This document shows positions 17,323 through 25,642 of a stretch of DNA of 64,000 nucleotides, in pieces. The translations under genes were made by a program, and so were the position numbers. Numbering within the stretch: the stretch's first letter is position 1; each line of letters starts with the position of its first letter. The notes under the pieces were generated by a model. It was not told the DNA's origin. It worked only from the letters and a program-made list of their open reading frames with translations, and did not search any database. The DNA comes from an uncultured Collinsella sp. (GTDB taxonomy: Bacteria; Actinomycetota; Coriobacteriia; Coriobacteriales; Coriobacteriaceae): NCBI GenBank assembly GCA_902494555.1, contig CABUTR010000006.1, positions 1 to 64,000 of the forward strand, written 5' to 3'.

Positions 17323-18154
17323 ACCGTGAAACCCCTTTCATCTCGTAAAGATCTACCCGGCTCATTGCCTCGCTGGTAAGAACGATGTTGATTGGCTTCG
17401 AGAAAGACTGGCCGGTCGATCTCAATGTGCACAACATACACTTCAGCAGTTCACCCTCACTTTTCCGCTGGACATCGCTAAACCGGGTGATTCCTGATCC
17501 CAGAAGCGGAAGCGAGATTGAACGCCCAGCATACACCCTGCAAAGCTCTTGCCACATGTTCATGAGACATCTCTCGTATTCCGCCATCGTCAAATGAGCC
17601 TGGTTGTACCCATCAAAATGGGAAAATGCAAGCAAGAGATAGTCCTCTCCAAATCGCTTGATTGTCCCGAGATCATATCGACGACGACCTTTGTAGACGT
17701 CCACAGGAAGGGGCGAACTATTATCGTCTTCAATCGCTCCTCTCAACTCGTCCAAATCGTCAACATAGCAATCGATAAACACACCGTTCAGCGAAGAACG
17801 AGAGATGATGATGTCATTAACAACGGAATCAAAATACTCATTGAATGGAATGACCTTTTTCCCATCTTGAGCAAAAAGATCCCCTTCGACAATCTCGACC
17901 TGATTGCCGTTTATTTCAAGTTCGATACGCTCTCTGTAGAGACGAGCTAGAACGAAATGGATGGACACCACAAGCACCGTGAACACAGCAAGCAAAATGA
18001 AAAGATAGGCCCACCATGCTTGACCAGGAATCACATCATGCAGTGAAACTCCAGAAACCGCGAGGGCCGTCTCTGTCACAGCCACAATTCCAGTGGCGAT
18101 GGAAATTGAGTCCTTATTCAGAATTGATAACTTGGCACTCTGAGATAGTCCCAT
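17312..18154 (-). CDS. thsA: Membrane-anchored macrodomain effector, type II Thoeris ThsA-like
   Basis: This 280-residue protein has two N-terminal membrane segments (about 17-38 and 47-70). A cytoplasmic macrodomain follows, with VEIVEGDLFAQDGKKVIPFN near 82-101 and the phosphate-binding loop SLPLLGSGITRF near 225. The family is annotated as ThsA macro domain/DUF6430. In type II Thoeris the macrodomain binds the TIR-made nucleotide and the membrane part oligomerises and harms the cell. I start at ATG 18154 (AGAGG upstream); an upstream extension is Arg/Ser-rich antisense-like sequence. Lower GC than the flanks suggests transfer. Confidence 0.8.
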   Translation of the reverse strand: MGLSQSAKLSILNKDSISIATGIVAVTETALAVSGVSLHDVIPGQAWWAYLFILLAVFTVLVVSIHFVLARLYRERIELEINGNQVEIVEGDLFAQDGKKVIPFNEYFDSVVNDIIISRSSLNGVFIDCYVDDLDELRGAIEDDNSSPLPVDVYKGRRRYDLGTIKRFGEDYLLLAFSHFDGYNQAHLTMAEYERCLMNMWQELCRVYAGRSISLPLLGSGITRFSDVQRKSEGELLKCMLCTLRSTGQSFSKPINIVLTSEAMSRVDLYEMKGVSRYGL

Positions 18155-18167
18155 GCAGCCTCTCTCC

Positions 18168-18638
18168 TCAATCCGTTTTCCCGCCGAACCCGCGCTTCCA
18201 GTCGACGTACTCCTCGTCGGAGATCTCCCCCGAATCCCGCCTCGCGCGCTTCGGCACCCACGCCCTGACCGCCGCGTCGAGCTTCTGGGCACCGGGCGCG
18301 ACGGGGTCGACGACGACCCGGGCGCCGGCGGTGTCCGCCTCGGACCTCGCGCCGAAGCCCTCCTCGAGCCTGAAGAGGACCTCGAGTGCGTCGTGCGCCG
18401 TCTCGACCCTGTAGTCGGTGAGGGCGGCCGGGTCGACGCCGAGCGCCCGGGCGAGCGCCTCCAGATGCTGCGGCCTCGGGGCGCGAAGGCCGAGCTCGTA
18501 GTTCCGCACGGCGAACTCGGTCACGCCCGCCATCTCGGCGAGTCCCCCTGCAGGAGGCCAGGTTTGCCCTGCATCACCCGATGAGACGTTTTGGTCTTTG
18601 CCTACAGGCCGAATATGGCATATAGTTCCCATACCCAT
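18168..18638 (-). pseudogene. XRE-type regulator with damaged N-terminus
   Basis: The frame holds the second half of an XRE helix-turn-helix (LAEMAGVTEFAVRNYELGLR) and a C-terminal part ending SGEISDEEYVDWKRGFGGK. The first helices are missing from this frame; KPGLLQG-like residues appear in another frame near 18565, so a small indel has broken the gene. It is 13 bases upstream of thsA and may once have controlled it, or may belong to a different element. High GC here contrasts with the AT-richer Thoeris genes. Confidence 0.55.
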
Positions 18639-18651
18639 CTCATCATTCTGT

Positions 18652-19224
18652 TTAGCTTACTGTTCCGTTCCCGGTAAGGCGAAGATACCGCTCGTAGGAT
18701 TCAGGATCTTGGGCAAGATCTATCAGCTTTAGTTGTAAAGATAGTAAAGCATGCTGTGTATTCTCACCCTTTGCAGCAGGAGACTGATTCGAGATAAAGT
18801 CTGAGAGCAGGTGGGTCAATGGCACTCCAATAGCCTGCTTGAAGTTGAACCCAAGAAGCTGCATCACATTGAAAGTCTCCTTGCTTAGCAACTCTTTCAT
18901 TACATCGAATGTTGACTGAGGAACAGGTTTCTCGCTAGCTGCTAACATTTTCTCTACGAGAGGCATCAACGTCTCAGTTATATATTCGATGTCCTCTTCG
19001 GTAATCTGTTGCGCAACAAGCTCCTGTTTATAAGCTTGGACTAAACTCTGCAACTGGGCATTCTTCTCAACAAGGTCGTTGATAATCTCAGTGAGCTCCG
19101 CCACAGCCTCCTTATCGTTCCTCTTCGCTTTGATGCTTTGGACCTTCTCGGCAACGATGCTCGCAGTGTTCTGCATCAATATCGTCGCAGCTTGTGTTGT
19201 CAGCTCTCCAAGAATCGGATCCAT
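18652..19224 (-). CDS. Uncharacterised 190-residue helical protein
   Basis: Not recognised. The protein is predicted helical, with a coiled-coil stretch at about 28-75 (AELTEIINDLVEKNAQLQSL) and a later block FNVMQLLGFNFKQAIGVPLT. There is no membrane segment and no cysteines. AT-richer codon use matches the Thoeris genes rather than the GC-rich regulator between them. It lies between that regulator and a toxin-antitoxin pair in the same orientation. Confidence 0.6.
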   Translation of the reverse strand: MDPILGELTTQAATILMQNTASIVAEKVQSIKAKRNDKEAVAELTEIINDLVEKNAQLQSLVQAYKQELVAQQITEEDIEYITETLMPLVEKMLAASEKPVPQSTFDVMKELLSKETFNVMQLLGFNFKQAIGVPLTHLLSDFISNQSPAAKGENTQHALLSLQLKLIDLAQDPESYERYLRLTGNGTVS

Positions 19225-19247
19225 GCGGCAATCCTCCCCCTGATTCC

Positions 19248-19526
19248 TTATAGCCCAAATAACTCACTATGGCTCCCCGTGCGCGTGGCGACGAGAACGA
19301 GTCCTTCCTCGTCGATACGGTAGATGAGCAGCCAGTCCGGCTCGATATGGCACTCCCGGTGCCCGCGGTACGTCCCGCCCAGCGAGTGGTCGCGCATCGC
19401 CTCGGGCACGGCTTTCCCGCGCGCGAGCACCTCGAGGGCCGACTCGAGCTTGGAGATGTCCTTGCCTTGCCTCTTTATGCGCTTGTAGTCCTTCTTGAAC
19501 TTCGCCGTGAACCTTAGCTCCATCAT
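19248..19526 (-). CDS. YafQ/RelE family toxin
   Basis: This 92-residue protein has the RelE/YafQ ribonuclease fold: LRFTAKFKKDYKRIKRQGKD at the N-terminus, then DHSLGGTYRGHRECHIEPDW and IYRIDEEGLVLVATRTGSHS. These carry the conserved His/Asp and C-terminal His positions of YafQ toxins. YafQ-type toxins cleave mRNA in the ribosome. The start lies three bases after the antitoxin stop, with its GAGGAG site inside the antitoxin end. Confidence 0.85.
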   Translation of the reverse strand: MMELRFTAKFKKDYKRIKRQGKDISKLESALEVLARGKAVPEAMRDHSLGGTYRGHRECHIEPDWLLIYRIDEEGLVLVATRTGSHSELFGL

Positions 19527-19529
19527 GGC

Positions 19530-19814
19530 CTACTCCTCGTCGAGTGCGGCCATGGCCTCCTTGACGGTGCGGTAGGGGCCGGAGAGGTTCCTGCCCGTCG
19601 CCGCGTCGTCCATGGCGGCGAGCGTCTCGGGACTGAACCCGTAGGGGTTCGACGGATCGAACGGGAAGCCGCCTCGGCGGTTGAACGCAGAAACGAACAT
19701 GCGGATGGCGTTGCTCGGCGAGGTGCCGATCTCGTCGCAGATGGCGGAGAAGCGGTCCTTCTCGTCCTTGCGGAGCTTGGCTGAGATGGACTCGGTGGTA
19801 GCTGCGATAGCCAT
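19530..19814 (-). CDS. DinJ/RelB family antitoxin
   Basis: This 94-residue protein has an N-terminal ribbon-helix-helix (ESISAKLRKDEKDRFSAICD, then IGTSPSNAIRMFVSAFNRRG), the DinJ/RelB DNA-binding and dimerisation unit. The C-terminal tail should wrap the toxin. It is the first gene of the pair and is expected to repress its own promoter. A TA-rich region with GTATAC lies about 35 bases upstream. DinJ-YafQ pairs often stabilise mobile islands. Confidence 0.85.
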   Translation of the reverse strand: MAIAATTESISAKLRKDEKDRFSAICDEIGTSPSNAIRMFVSAFNRRGGFPFDPSNPYGFSPETLAAMDDAATGRNLSGPYRTVKEAMAALDEE

Positions 19815-20220
19815 GGTGACCTCCGACTACATGATCTCACTTTGTCTGATATTGTATACCCATCATCGTCACACCTCTGCAGCGAAAACGTCAATGTGAT
19901 AGGGTTATCCCATTGTGAAAAGCAAAGGGCTTTTGGCGGCAGCGGGGGCCTGCGCCTTCGGCCGCGTTTTTCTTGCCCCATTCACACTCTCCACCCTGCC
20001 CTTTCCGCTGGGCGGAGTGAAGCGGACAGAACAAGTGGCAGCGGACTTTGACCTATTCAGGACATTTCCAAAATACGTCCAGAATAGTGTCCACATTAAC
20101 GTCCAGATTATATTCTGAATCGCCCCTGCCGTATGGCAGCGGCCCATTAATCAGCTGGAGCCATGAGGTTACCATGGCTCCGAAGTATGATCCAATATAA
20201 AACATACGAACGTATGTTCG

Positions 20221-20480
20221 CTATTCCCACTCGATGGCTTTGGTTCTGTCGTCCCGTCATTCCAGTTGCACCCAGTTTTCGGCATCGACACGGAACGCGT
20301 GCCTCCGAATGACGCGATGTCGCGTTTCGTCGGCTTCGGGGACAAAATTTGGGACAACCTCAAAAACTTTTTTCAAACTCAGGGCTTTGAGTTTTTGTTT
20401 TTGTCCCAAAGGAGCTTCCGGCCGTGATTCGGGTGCTCGATTGGGCGGAATCGCCCGTTTCTGAAACTCAACCGCAGCAT
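20221..20480. repeat. Attachment-site copy with integrase-arm-like repeat (third copy)
   Basis: CTATTCCCACTCGATGG (20221-20237) is nearly the guaA 3' end. It is followed by about 240 bases very similar to 26828-27070: GTCATTCCAGTTGCACCCAG, GGGGACAAAATTTGGGACAA, a CAAACTCAG...TTTGAG hairpin and TTTTTGTCCC. Repeated GGGACAA motifs resemble arm-type integrase sites. The rest of 19815-20689 shows no gene. Confidence 0.6.
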
Positions 20481-20689
20481 CACGCGCAAGCCACTCGCAA
20501 CAACTGCAAATGATTGGTCGCGGGCGGCTTCCAACGCGATTCCAAAGCCGCAGGTCAGGCGACTGCGCTGCTGGCAGGGAAAGGGAGTCGTATCAGGCGG
20601 CTTGCTCATAAGTCGACAATGAGGCCTCCACCGAATGTCGAGAACATGCTGGTAAAATAGGCAATACTTTTTATGACAGGAGAACGAGC

Positions 20690-21652
20690 ATGGCCGAACC
20701 CCACGATAGGAAGCCGATCCTCACGATCGAGCAGCAGATAGAGCACCTCAAGCAGAAGGGCGTAGCCTTCGAGCTGTGTTCCGAGGAAGAGGCCACGGAC
20801 TACCTGCGCGACAAGTGCAACTTCTTCAAGCTCGCATCCTACCGCAAACTCTTCTCGAAATACGAGGGAGGCCCGCGCGACGGCCGCTACGTAGACCTCG
20901 ACTTCGGCCAGCTGCGCCTGCTCGCGGCGCTCGACCAGGAGCTACGCCACGCCCTGCTCGGCATGACGCTCGACATCGAGCACTTCCAGAAGGTGACACT
21001 GCTTCGCGAGATGGAGGACCGCGGAGAGGACGGCTACGCCATCGTGGCCGACTACATGGCATCGCTTACCACTGCAAACAGGGAGTACCGCCTGCGCGAG
21101 CTCAAGATGAGCGGCCGCAGCCCCTACAGCTCGAGCCTCTACGCGAAGTACTCCGGCGACATGCCTGCCTGGGCCTTCCTTGAGCTCACCTCGTTCGGCA
21201 CCCTCATCGACTTCGTGCGCTTCTGCGCCAGGCGATGGGACGACAGGCGCCTCGAGGCCTCCCACTACGACCTCAAGCGCGTGAAGTCCGTCCGCAACTG
21301 CGCCGCGCACGGCTCGTGCCTGATCAACTGCTTCGCCGAGAGGGGCGCCGCCCGGGGCTCGGCGTCCAGCGGCGTCTCCCGAAGGGTCGCCGCCGTGGGA
21401 ATTCCCAAGGCGACCAGGAGGAAGTGGATGGGAAATACGGCCATGCAGGAGGTCGCGACCGTGCTCGTGGCGCACTCCGGCTTGGTACCCGAGGGCTCCT
21501 CGCGCTCGCGCGCCGCATCCGAGCTCGCCGAGATGTTCGCCAGGGCCGACGGCGAAACCGAGGCGCTGCCCGACAAGGGGCCCGACGCCGCAGCTCGCTC
21601 CGCGCTCGAGTTCCTTCGCAGGTTGACAGAATCGCTCGGGTTGGTAGAATAG
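20690..21652 (+). CDS. Abi_2 (AbiD/F-like) abortive infection protein
   Basis: This 320-residue protein matches the Abi_2 family. The N-terminal half contains LTIEQQIEHLKQKGVAF, YRKLFSKYEGG and LDQELRHALLGMTLDIEHFQ. The conserved motif RNCAAHGSCLINCF at about 203-216 matches the R-N-x-C-A-H-x-S-x-x-x-N signature, related to RNase-like HEPN motifs (RxxxxH). After about 215 the sequence diverges from typical family members. ATG 20690 follows AGGAGAACGAGC. It is a single gene with its own terminator. Toxicity during phage infection is inferred from the family. Confidence 0.8.
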   Translation: MAEPHDRKPILTIEQQIEHLKQKGVAFELCSEEEATDYLRDKCNFFKLASYRKLFSKYEGGPRDGRYVDLDFGQLRLLAALDQELRHALLGMTLDIEHFQKVTLLREMEDRGEDGYAIVADYMASLTTANREYRLRELKMSGRSPYSSSLYAKYSGDMPAWAFLELTSFGTLIDFVRFCARRWDDRRLEASHYDLKRVKSVRNCAAHGSCLINCFAERGAARGSASSGVSRRVAAVGIPKATRRKWMGNTAMQEVATVLVAHSGLVPEGSSRSRAASELAEMFARADGETEALPDKGPDAAARSALEFLRRLTESLGLVE

Positions 21653-21680
21653 CCTGCAGATAGCAAAACCTTCACGGTTT

Positions 21681-21719
21681 TAGGGGCGGACTTGCGCAAG
21701 CGACTCTGCCCTATTTTTA
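21681..21719 (+). terminator. Rho-independent terminator after the Abi gene
   Basis: TAGGGGC pairs with GCCCTA around an inner CTTGCGCAAG palindrome, followed by TTTTT. It ends immediately before the left end of the ISL3 element. Confidence 0.75.
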
Positions 21720-21720
21720 T

Positions 21721-22390
21721 GGCCCTTCGCCGTTTCTAGTGGGTAATCCAATCACCCCTCAGCTGTCAAACCACCTCTCGCCGCCTCCCCTCAGCCTGTA
21801 GAATCGTCGTCATCGGAACGCGGTGTAGAGAGGTGCGGCATGGGATCCCAAGACGAGATGATGGCGGCGCTGATAGGCAGGTCGACAAGGTGAGGGTGGC
21901 CGAGTCCAGGGAGTCCAAGGAGAAGCGCGCGCTGCTCGCCAAGAGCAAGCACATATGGCTCAAGAACGAGGGCAACCTCACCGAGCGCCAGGCCGCCAGG
22001 AAGCGCGAGCTGTCGCGCGAGCGCCTCAAGACCGCGAGGGCGTGCCAGATGCGCGAGGCGCTGCAGGCGGTCTATGAGTGTGAGACGCGCGGGGAGGCGG
22101 AGGCCGAGCTGGACGCGCTGTGCAGCTGGATCATGCACTCCAACGTGCCCCAGATGAAAGAGGTCGCCAAGACGCTGCGCAGGAACCGCGACGAGGTCCT
22201 GAACTACTTCGACCACAGGCTCACCAACGCCGTGCTCGAGGGGATGAACTCGGTGATCCAGTCAGCCAAGAGGCTGGCGCGCGGCTTCAGGAACCCGGAG
22301 TACTTCAAGACCGTGATATACCTGAAGCTCGGGAAGCTGACCTTCCCGCAGCTGGAGGTCTGTGCTACCCACTAGAAACGGCGAAGGGCC
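21721..22390 (+). mobile_element. Internally deleted ISL3 family element
   Basis: Perfect 25-base terminal inverted repeats lie at 21721-21745 (starting GGCCCTTCGCCGTTTCTAGT) and 22366-22390. The element is 670 bp, about half the length of an intact ISL3, and keeps only the 3' part of the transposase gene. No 8-bp target duplication is visible at the ends. Confidence 0.85.
21833..22375 (+). pseudogene. ISL3 transposase, C-terminal fragment
   Basis: From about 21890 the frame matches the end of ISL3 transposases: LLAKSKHIWLKNEGNLTERQ, FDHRLTNAVLEGMNSVIQSA and ARGFRNPEYFKTVIYLKLGK. The catalytic D and D residues of the N-terminal DDE part are missing; only the final segment with the last acidic residue (LEGMNS) is left. 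The first 15-20 residues of this frame are probably not native. Confidence 0.8.
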
Positions 22391-22405
22391 ACAAATAAAG
22401 AGGTA

Positions 22406-22792
22406 ATGATGAGAGATTTATATGATATTGCCACAGATGCAATCAATCCCATTAAATTAAAGAAAAATGGGAAGGCGGGCCATGTGGCTTGTGCTTTGGA
22501 AACGGTAAGCGGTGCTGTTTATACAGGCATATGTATTGATGTGCCCTGTTCTATTGGTATGTGTGCAGAACAGGCAGCTATTGCTGAGATGTTGAAGAAC
22601 GGGGAAACGAAAATCAAAAAAATTGTAGCTGTCTATGAAGATGGCAGCATCCTGCCGCCTTGTGGGAGATGCAGAGAATTGATTTCACAGTTAGACATAG
22701 AAAACGAAAATGCGATTGTTGCCATTGATAACGGCAGAGAAGTTACATTAAAAGACTTATTGCCCGAAAGGTGGGACAAAAAATGGGATTGA
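22406..22792 (+). CDS. Cytidine/blasticidin-type deaminase
   Basis: This 128-residue protein has the zinc deaminase signature: GHVACALETVSG, CAEQAAIAEM (proton-shuttle Glu) and PPCGRCRE (two zinc cysteines). The first zinc ligand is the Cys of CAEQ, as in cytidine deaminases. It is strikingly AT-rich with low-GC Firmicutes-like codon use, unlike everything around it. It starts 16 bases after the ISL3 end and overlaps the next gene. The substrate could be cytidine or a nucleoside antibiotic; the sequence does not decide. Confidence 0.85.
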   Translation: MMRDLYDIATDAINPIKLKKNGKAGHVACALETVSGAVYTGICIDVPCSIGMCAEQAAIAEMLKNGETKIKKIVAVYEDGSILPPCGRCRELISQLDIENENAIVAIDNGREVTLKDLLPERWDKKWD

Positions 22793-23472
22793 ATCAATTA
22801 ACCAACCGAATCTATTTTTTAGAACATGATCCCGAAGTGGACAGACCAATGTTAGCCTATCTCAAAGGAGATAAATTCTCTCTGGCAGTCGACGCCGGAT
22901 ATTCGGCTTCTCATGTTCAGGATTTTTACAGGGCAATTGAAGTGGAACATTTTAACAAGCCGGATTTTACGGTTATCACACACTGGCATTATGACCACAC
23001 CTTTGGGATGCACGCCATCAATGGAATCAGTATTGCCCACGACAGGACAAACGGGTTTCTCAAAGACCAGCAGAAACAGGCAGTGGACCCCAGCTATATC
23101 GAAATCCTGAAAAAAGAAGATGTTCATTTTAGGAAAGAATATTACGGACAGGATAAACTGACCATTGTGCTGTCTGATGTATCTTTTTCCGATAAGTTAA
23201 CCTTGGACTTAGGTGGCATCACTGCTCAGATTTTTCATACGGTTTCGCCGCATTCAGAAGATACTGTTTGTGTTTATGTACCGGAAGAAAAAGTTCTTTT
23301 TTTAGGGGATTCTACCAGTGAGGATTTCTTTAATGATGGATATATGGACAAGGACAAGTTAAAATCTTTGATGTGTATGATTCAATCAACAGATTGCAAG
23401 TATTGTATTCTTAGTCACTGTGAACCGCTTGTGAAAGAAGATTTGCTCTGCTATTTGGAAAGCATACTCTAG
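22783..23472 (+). CDS. Metallo-beta-lactamase-fold hydrolase
   Basis: This 229-residue protein has the MBL zinc motif THWHYDHTFGMH at about 65-76, the later His of FHTVSPHSEDT, the bridging Asp of LFLGDSTSEDF and a final ILSHCEP. ATG 22783 is chosen for AAAGGTGG upstream; it overlaps the deaminase stop by ten bases, so the two are co-translated. AT-rich codon use matches the deaminase, so they moved together. The MBL fold covers lactamases, thioesterases and nucleases; the substrate is unknown. Confidence 0.85.
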   Translation: MGLNQLTNRIYFLEHDPEVDRPMLAYLKGDKFSLAVDAGYSASHVQDFYRAIEVEHFNKPDFTVITHWHYDHTFGMHAINGISIAHDRTNGFLKDQQKQAVDPSYIEILKKEDVHFRKEYYGQDKLTIVLSDVSFSDKLTLDLGGITAQIFHTVSPHSEDTVCVYVPEEKVLFLGDSTSEDFFNDGYMDKDKLKSLMCMIQSTDCKYCILSHCEPLVKEDLLCYLESIL

Positions 23473-23475
23473 ATG

Positions 23476-24391
23476 CGCTCGCGCGTATCATAAAACGTCA
23501 TCAAGCGGTTGTTAATAGAATCAACCTTGATGCCCGCATCGCCAACAAAGTCGAAGAGGCTGTTACTAAGCGCGAAATCGCCCAAAGCCAAATTGTCGGT
23601 GACACACAAAAAGCCCGAGGTGAGTACCGGCGTTCAATAGACCGTATCGGCAATTCAATAGCAAGGGCCATTATGTGCGAGCAGCGTCTACGAGACTTCA
23701 CTTTTGATTTTGAGTCCATGCCAATTGATCCAAGGACGAATCCTGTTGGGGAGCTGCAATTTGTTTGCAGCTTGGGGTCAGTGAAATCACGCCGAAATTA
23801 CTCGCTTCCCTTATCGACGGCCTGATCGGAAAGAGCAAGTCCATCGATACCCTCACTTCTAGCTACGAGACCGTCATCGATGCCATCAACAATTACCCAG
23901 ATGACGAGGAAGCTCCCCTGTCGGTGCTCACCTCTAAGTTTGAAAATGCGCTCGACGCAAAGCTAAAACCCGCTAAATCAATCATTCGCGAGGGCGATGA
24001 CGTCTACGATGAGCTCTCGCAGGGATATAACGCGCAGATGTATTTCGCCCTCATGGCCGACAACAGCATGGGAGACGGCATTTATATCGTCGACCAGCCA
24101 GAGGATCAAATTTCGCAGAAGGCAATCAAGGAGTCCGTGCTAAGAGAGTTCCGAGCTATAGCCGGGTCGCGGCAGGTGATACTCATCACGCACAACCCGC
24201 TGTTTATAGTGAACCTCGATGTTGACAACGTGATTTTCATCGAAAAGAAGGACGGTGCTCTTTCCATAAGGAACGGCGCCCTCGAGTATGAATGCGACGA
24301 GTACAGCATGTTGGAGACGGTCGCAGACAATATCGAAGGTGGCCTTGACACCATCAAGAGGAGGATGAAGCGATATGAAAAGGCAAGTTAG
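23476..24391 (+). pseudogene. Coiled-coil AAA/ABC-type ATPase, truncated and frameshifted
   Basis: The first part (to about 23770) reads as coiled coil and linker (NKVEEAVTKREIAQSQIVGD, FESMPIDPRTNPVGELQFVC). It continues after a one-base shift near 23773 as VSEITPKLLASLIDGLIGKS. The end has SQGYNAQMYFALMAD, then Walker B/D-loop GIYIVDQPEDQIS and the switch ILITHNPLF. The N-terminal Walker A half is missing; the low-GC cassette now abuts its break point at 23472. Large ATPases of this layout occur in several defence systems, so this may be the relic of one. Confidence 0.65.
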
Positions 24392-24704
24392 CTTCACTGA
24401 CGAGGCGGAAGCATACCGCTTCACGCCCCAATACAAGGAAGATGGGGCATTCGAGATACGTAAGGATACTCTGGTCTTTAATTCAAATGACTTCTACCAG
24501 CTCTTCTTCAAAGGATTGGACGCGAAGCCCGAATATGAAGTCGTAAACTCCGGTGCCGAGCTGAAAGGCCAGGCGAAACACGTATTTGATACGGTTAGCG
24601 ATATCTTCAAAAAGGCATGCGATTCGATAGATGACGCTTGGTTTTCGAAAACCAAGGAGTCAGCAGCTGAGGCACATGATGATTTTAAAGATATAGATTC
24701 TTAG
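24375..24704 (+). CDS. Small partner of the broken ATPase
   Basis: This 109-residue protein has no family I recognise. It starts MKRQVSFTDEAEAYRF and overlaps the ATPase gene by 17 bases, so the two were co-translated. It is acidic and probably helical at the C-terminus (KGQAKHVFDTVSDIFKKACD). With the ATPase broken it is probably without function here. Confidence 0.55.
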   Translation: MKRQVSFTDEAEAYRFTPQYKEDGAFEIRKDTLVFNSNDFYQLFFKGLDAKPEYEVVNSGAELKGQAKHVFDTVSDIFKKACDSIDDAWFSKTKESAAEAHDDFKDIDS

Positions 24705-25116
24705 GCAGTCGGAAGCACATTATGCAGGCGTATAAAAGCGGATAAATGATATCAGTCAATGATTAAGCTGCCTGCCTCTAGCATCCGGAATGAGAGCGCA
24801 TCACCGACAGGACCATATTCCTTGCTACTACGTGCTAAAACCTGGAAGGCCTAACAAGGAGTAGACAATGAGCGCTACCGCTCGTCTATCCCCTTGTCGC
24901 GCAATCGGCTCTTTCGGTAGGCCATGTCCCAACGGATGGGTACCATTTACCCGGGTGCACCTGGGGCAACGGGCCGGCAGGCCCGCGCAAGGTCGCTCGC
25001 ATAACACGCAACACCAAACACGACAGAAGAGGCGAACGACAGATGCCGGACCCCGGACGACAGCACCGCGGAAGACGTGCATTCCGACCACAACCGAACA
25101 ACTCCAGCTACTAGGC

Positions 25117-25140
25117 AGGCGCCCGCATGGGCGCCTTTTA
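25117..25140 (+). terminator. Hairpin terminator
   Basis: AGGCGCCC and GGGCGCCT form an 8-bp stem with a GCAT loop, followed by TTTTA. Confidence 0.65.
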
Positions 25141-25197
25141 CTTTTCAGGGACTTAGCCGAGAGCTAGGGCACGCGGCTCATGGCCGTTTCGTGAAGG

Positions 25198-25223
25198 CTC
25201 GACCAGCTCGACCCACCTCGACC
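25198..25223. repeat. Three CTCGACC direct repeats
   Basis: CTCGACC occurs at 25198-25204, 25207-25213 and 25217-25223, about 120 bases before the excisionase start. The spacing (9 and 10 bases) suits a protein-binding array. Confidence 0.45.
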
Positions 25224-25345
25224 CGTCTCCGCTCCCGCCGTACGCGCCAAGCGTCATTAGGCGGTTCAATCGTCGCGCAGACGAAAAGGCACACGGTGTC
25301 GTGCGGTGTCCTCGCGCGGTGCCGCACGGGAAGATTGGAGGAACC

Positions 25346-25564
25346 ATGGCACGCACAGCCGAATGCGCCGCGCCCGAGGGCAACCAAGATCGCGACGAAT
25401 GGATGACGGTGATCGAGATGCAGGAGTACATGAGAGCGAGCCGAAACAAGGCGTACGACCTCATCTGGTCGGGGGAGATCGACTCGTACAGGCTCGGAAG
25501 GAAGCTCCTGGTTTCGAGGGCGTCAGTGGACGCCTACATCGAGTCGAGGAGCGGCAGGAAATGA
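25346..25564 (+). CDS. Excisionase-like helix-turn-helix protein
   Basis: This 72-residue protein has a MerR-like winged helix of the excisionase/AlpA type: WMTVIEMQEYMRASRNKAYD, then LIWSGEIDSYRLGRKLLVSR and VDAYIESR. TTGGAGGAACC precedes ATG 25346. Such proteins direct integrase to excise an element or control its transfer genes. No integrase follows; the next sequence is a short truncated frame, so the element has lost its right part. Confidence 0.85.
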   Translation: MARTAECAAPEGNQDRDEWMTVIEMQEYMRASRNKAYDLIWSGEIDSYRLGRKLLVSRASVDAYIESRSGRK

Positions 25565-25642
25565 CGGCGGCGACCGCCCCGGGAGCCGCCCGCGGCCGGG
25601 CACGCGAGGGAGCCTCGAGACGAAAGGAGCTCGAGGACGACC

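Larger units (their letters stand above)
24705..25345. other. Non-coding stretch before the excisionase
   Basis: No convincing gene is seen. It contains a terminator hairpin (25117-25140) and three CTCGACC repeats (25198-25223). An open frame at 24868-25167 has a composition more like non-coding GC-rich DNA. Confidence 0.45.

Noticed and set aside
24868..25167. A 99-codon plus-strand frame before the excisionase
   Set aside because: Its composition is Thr/Arg/Pro-rich without hydrophobic core, and it runs through a terminator hairpin.
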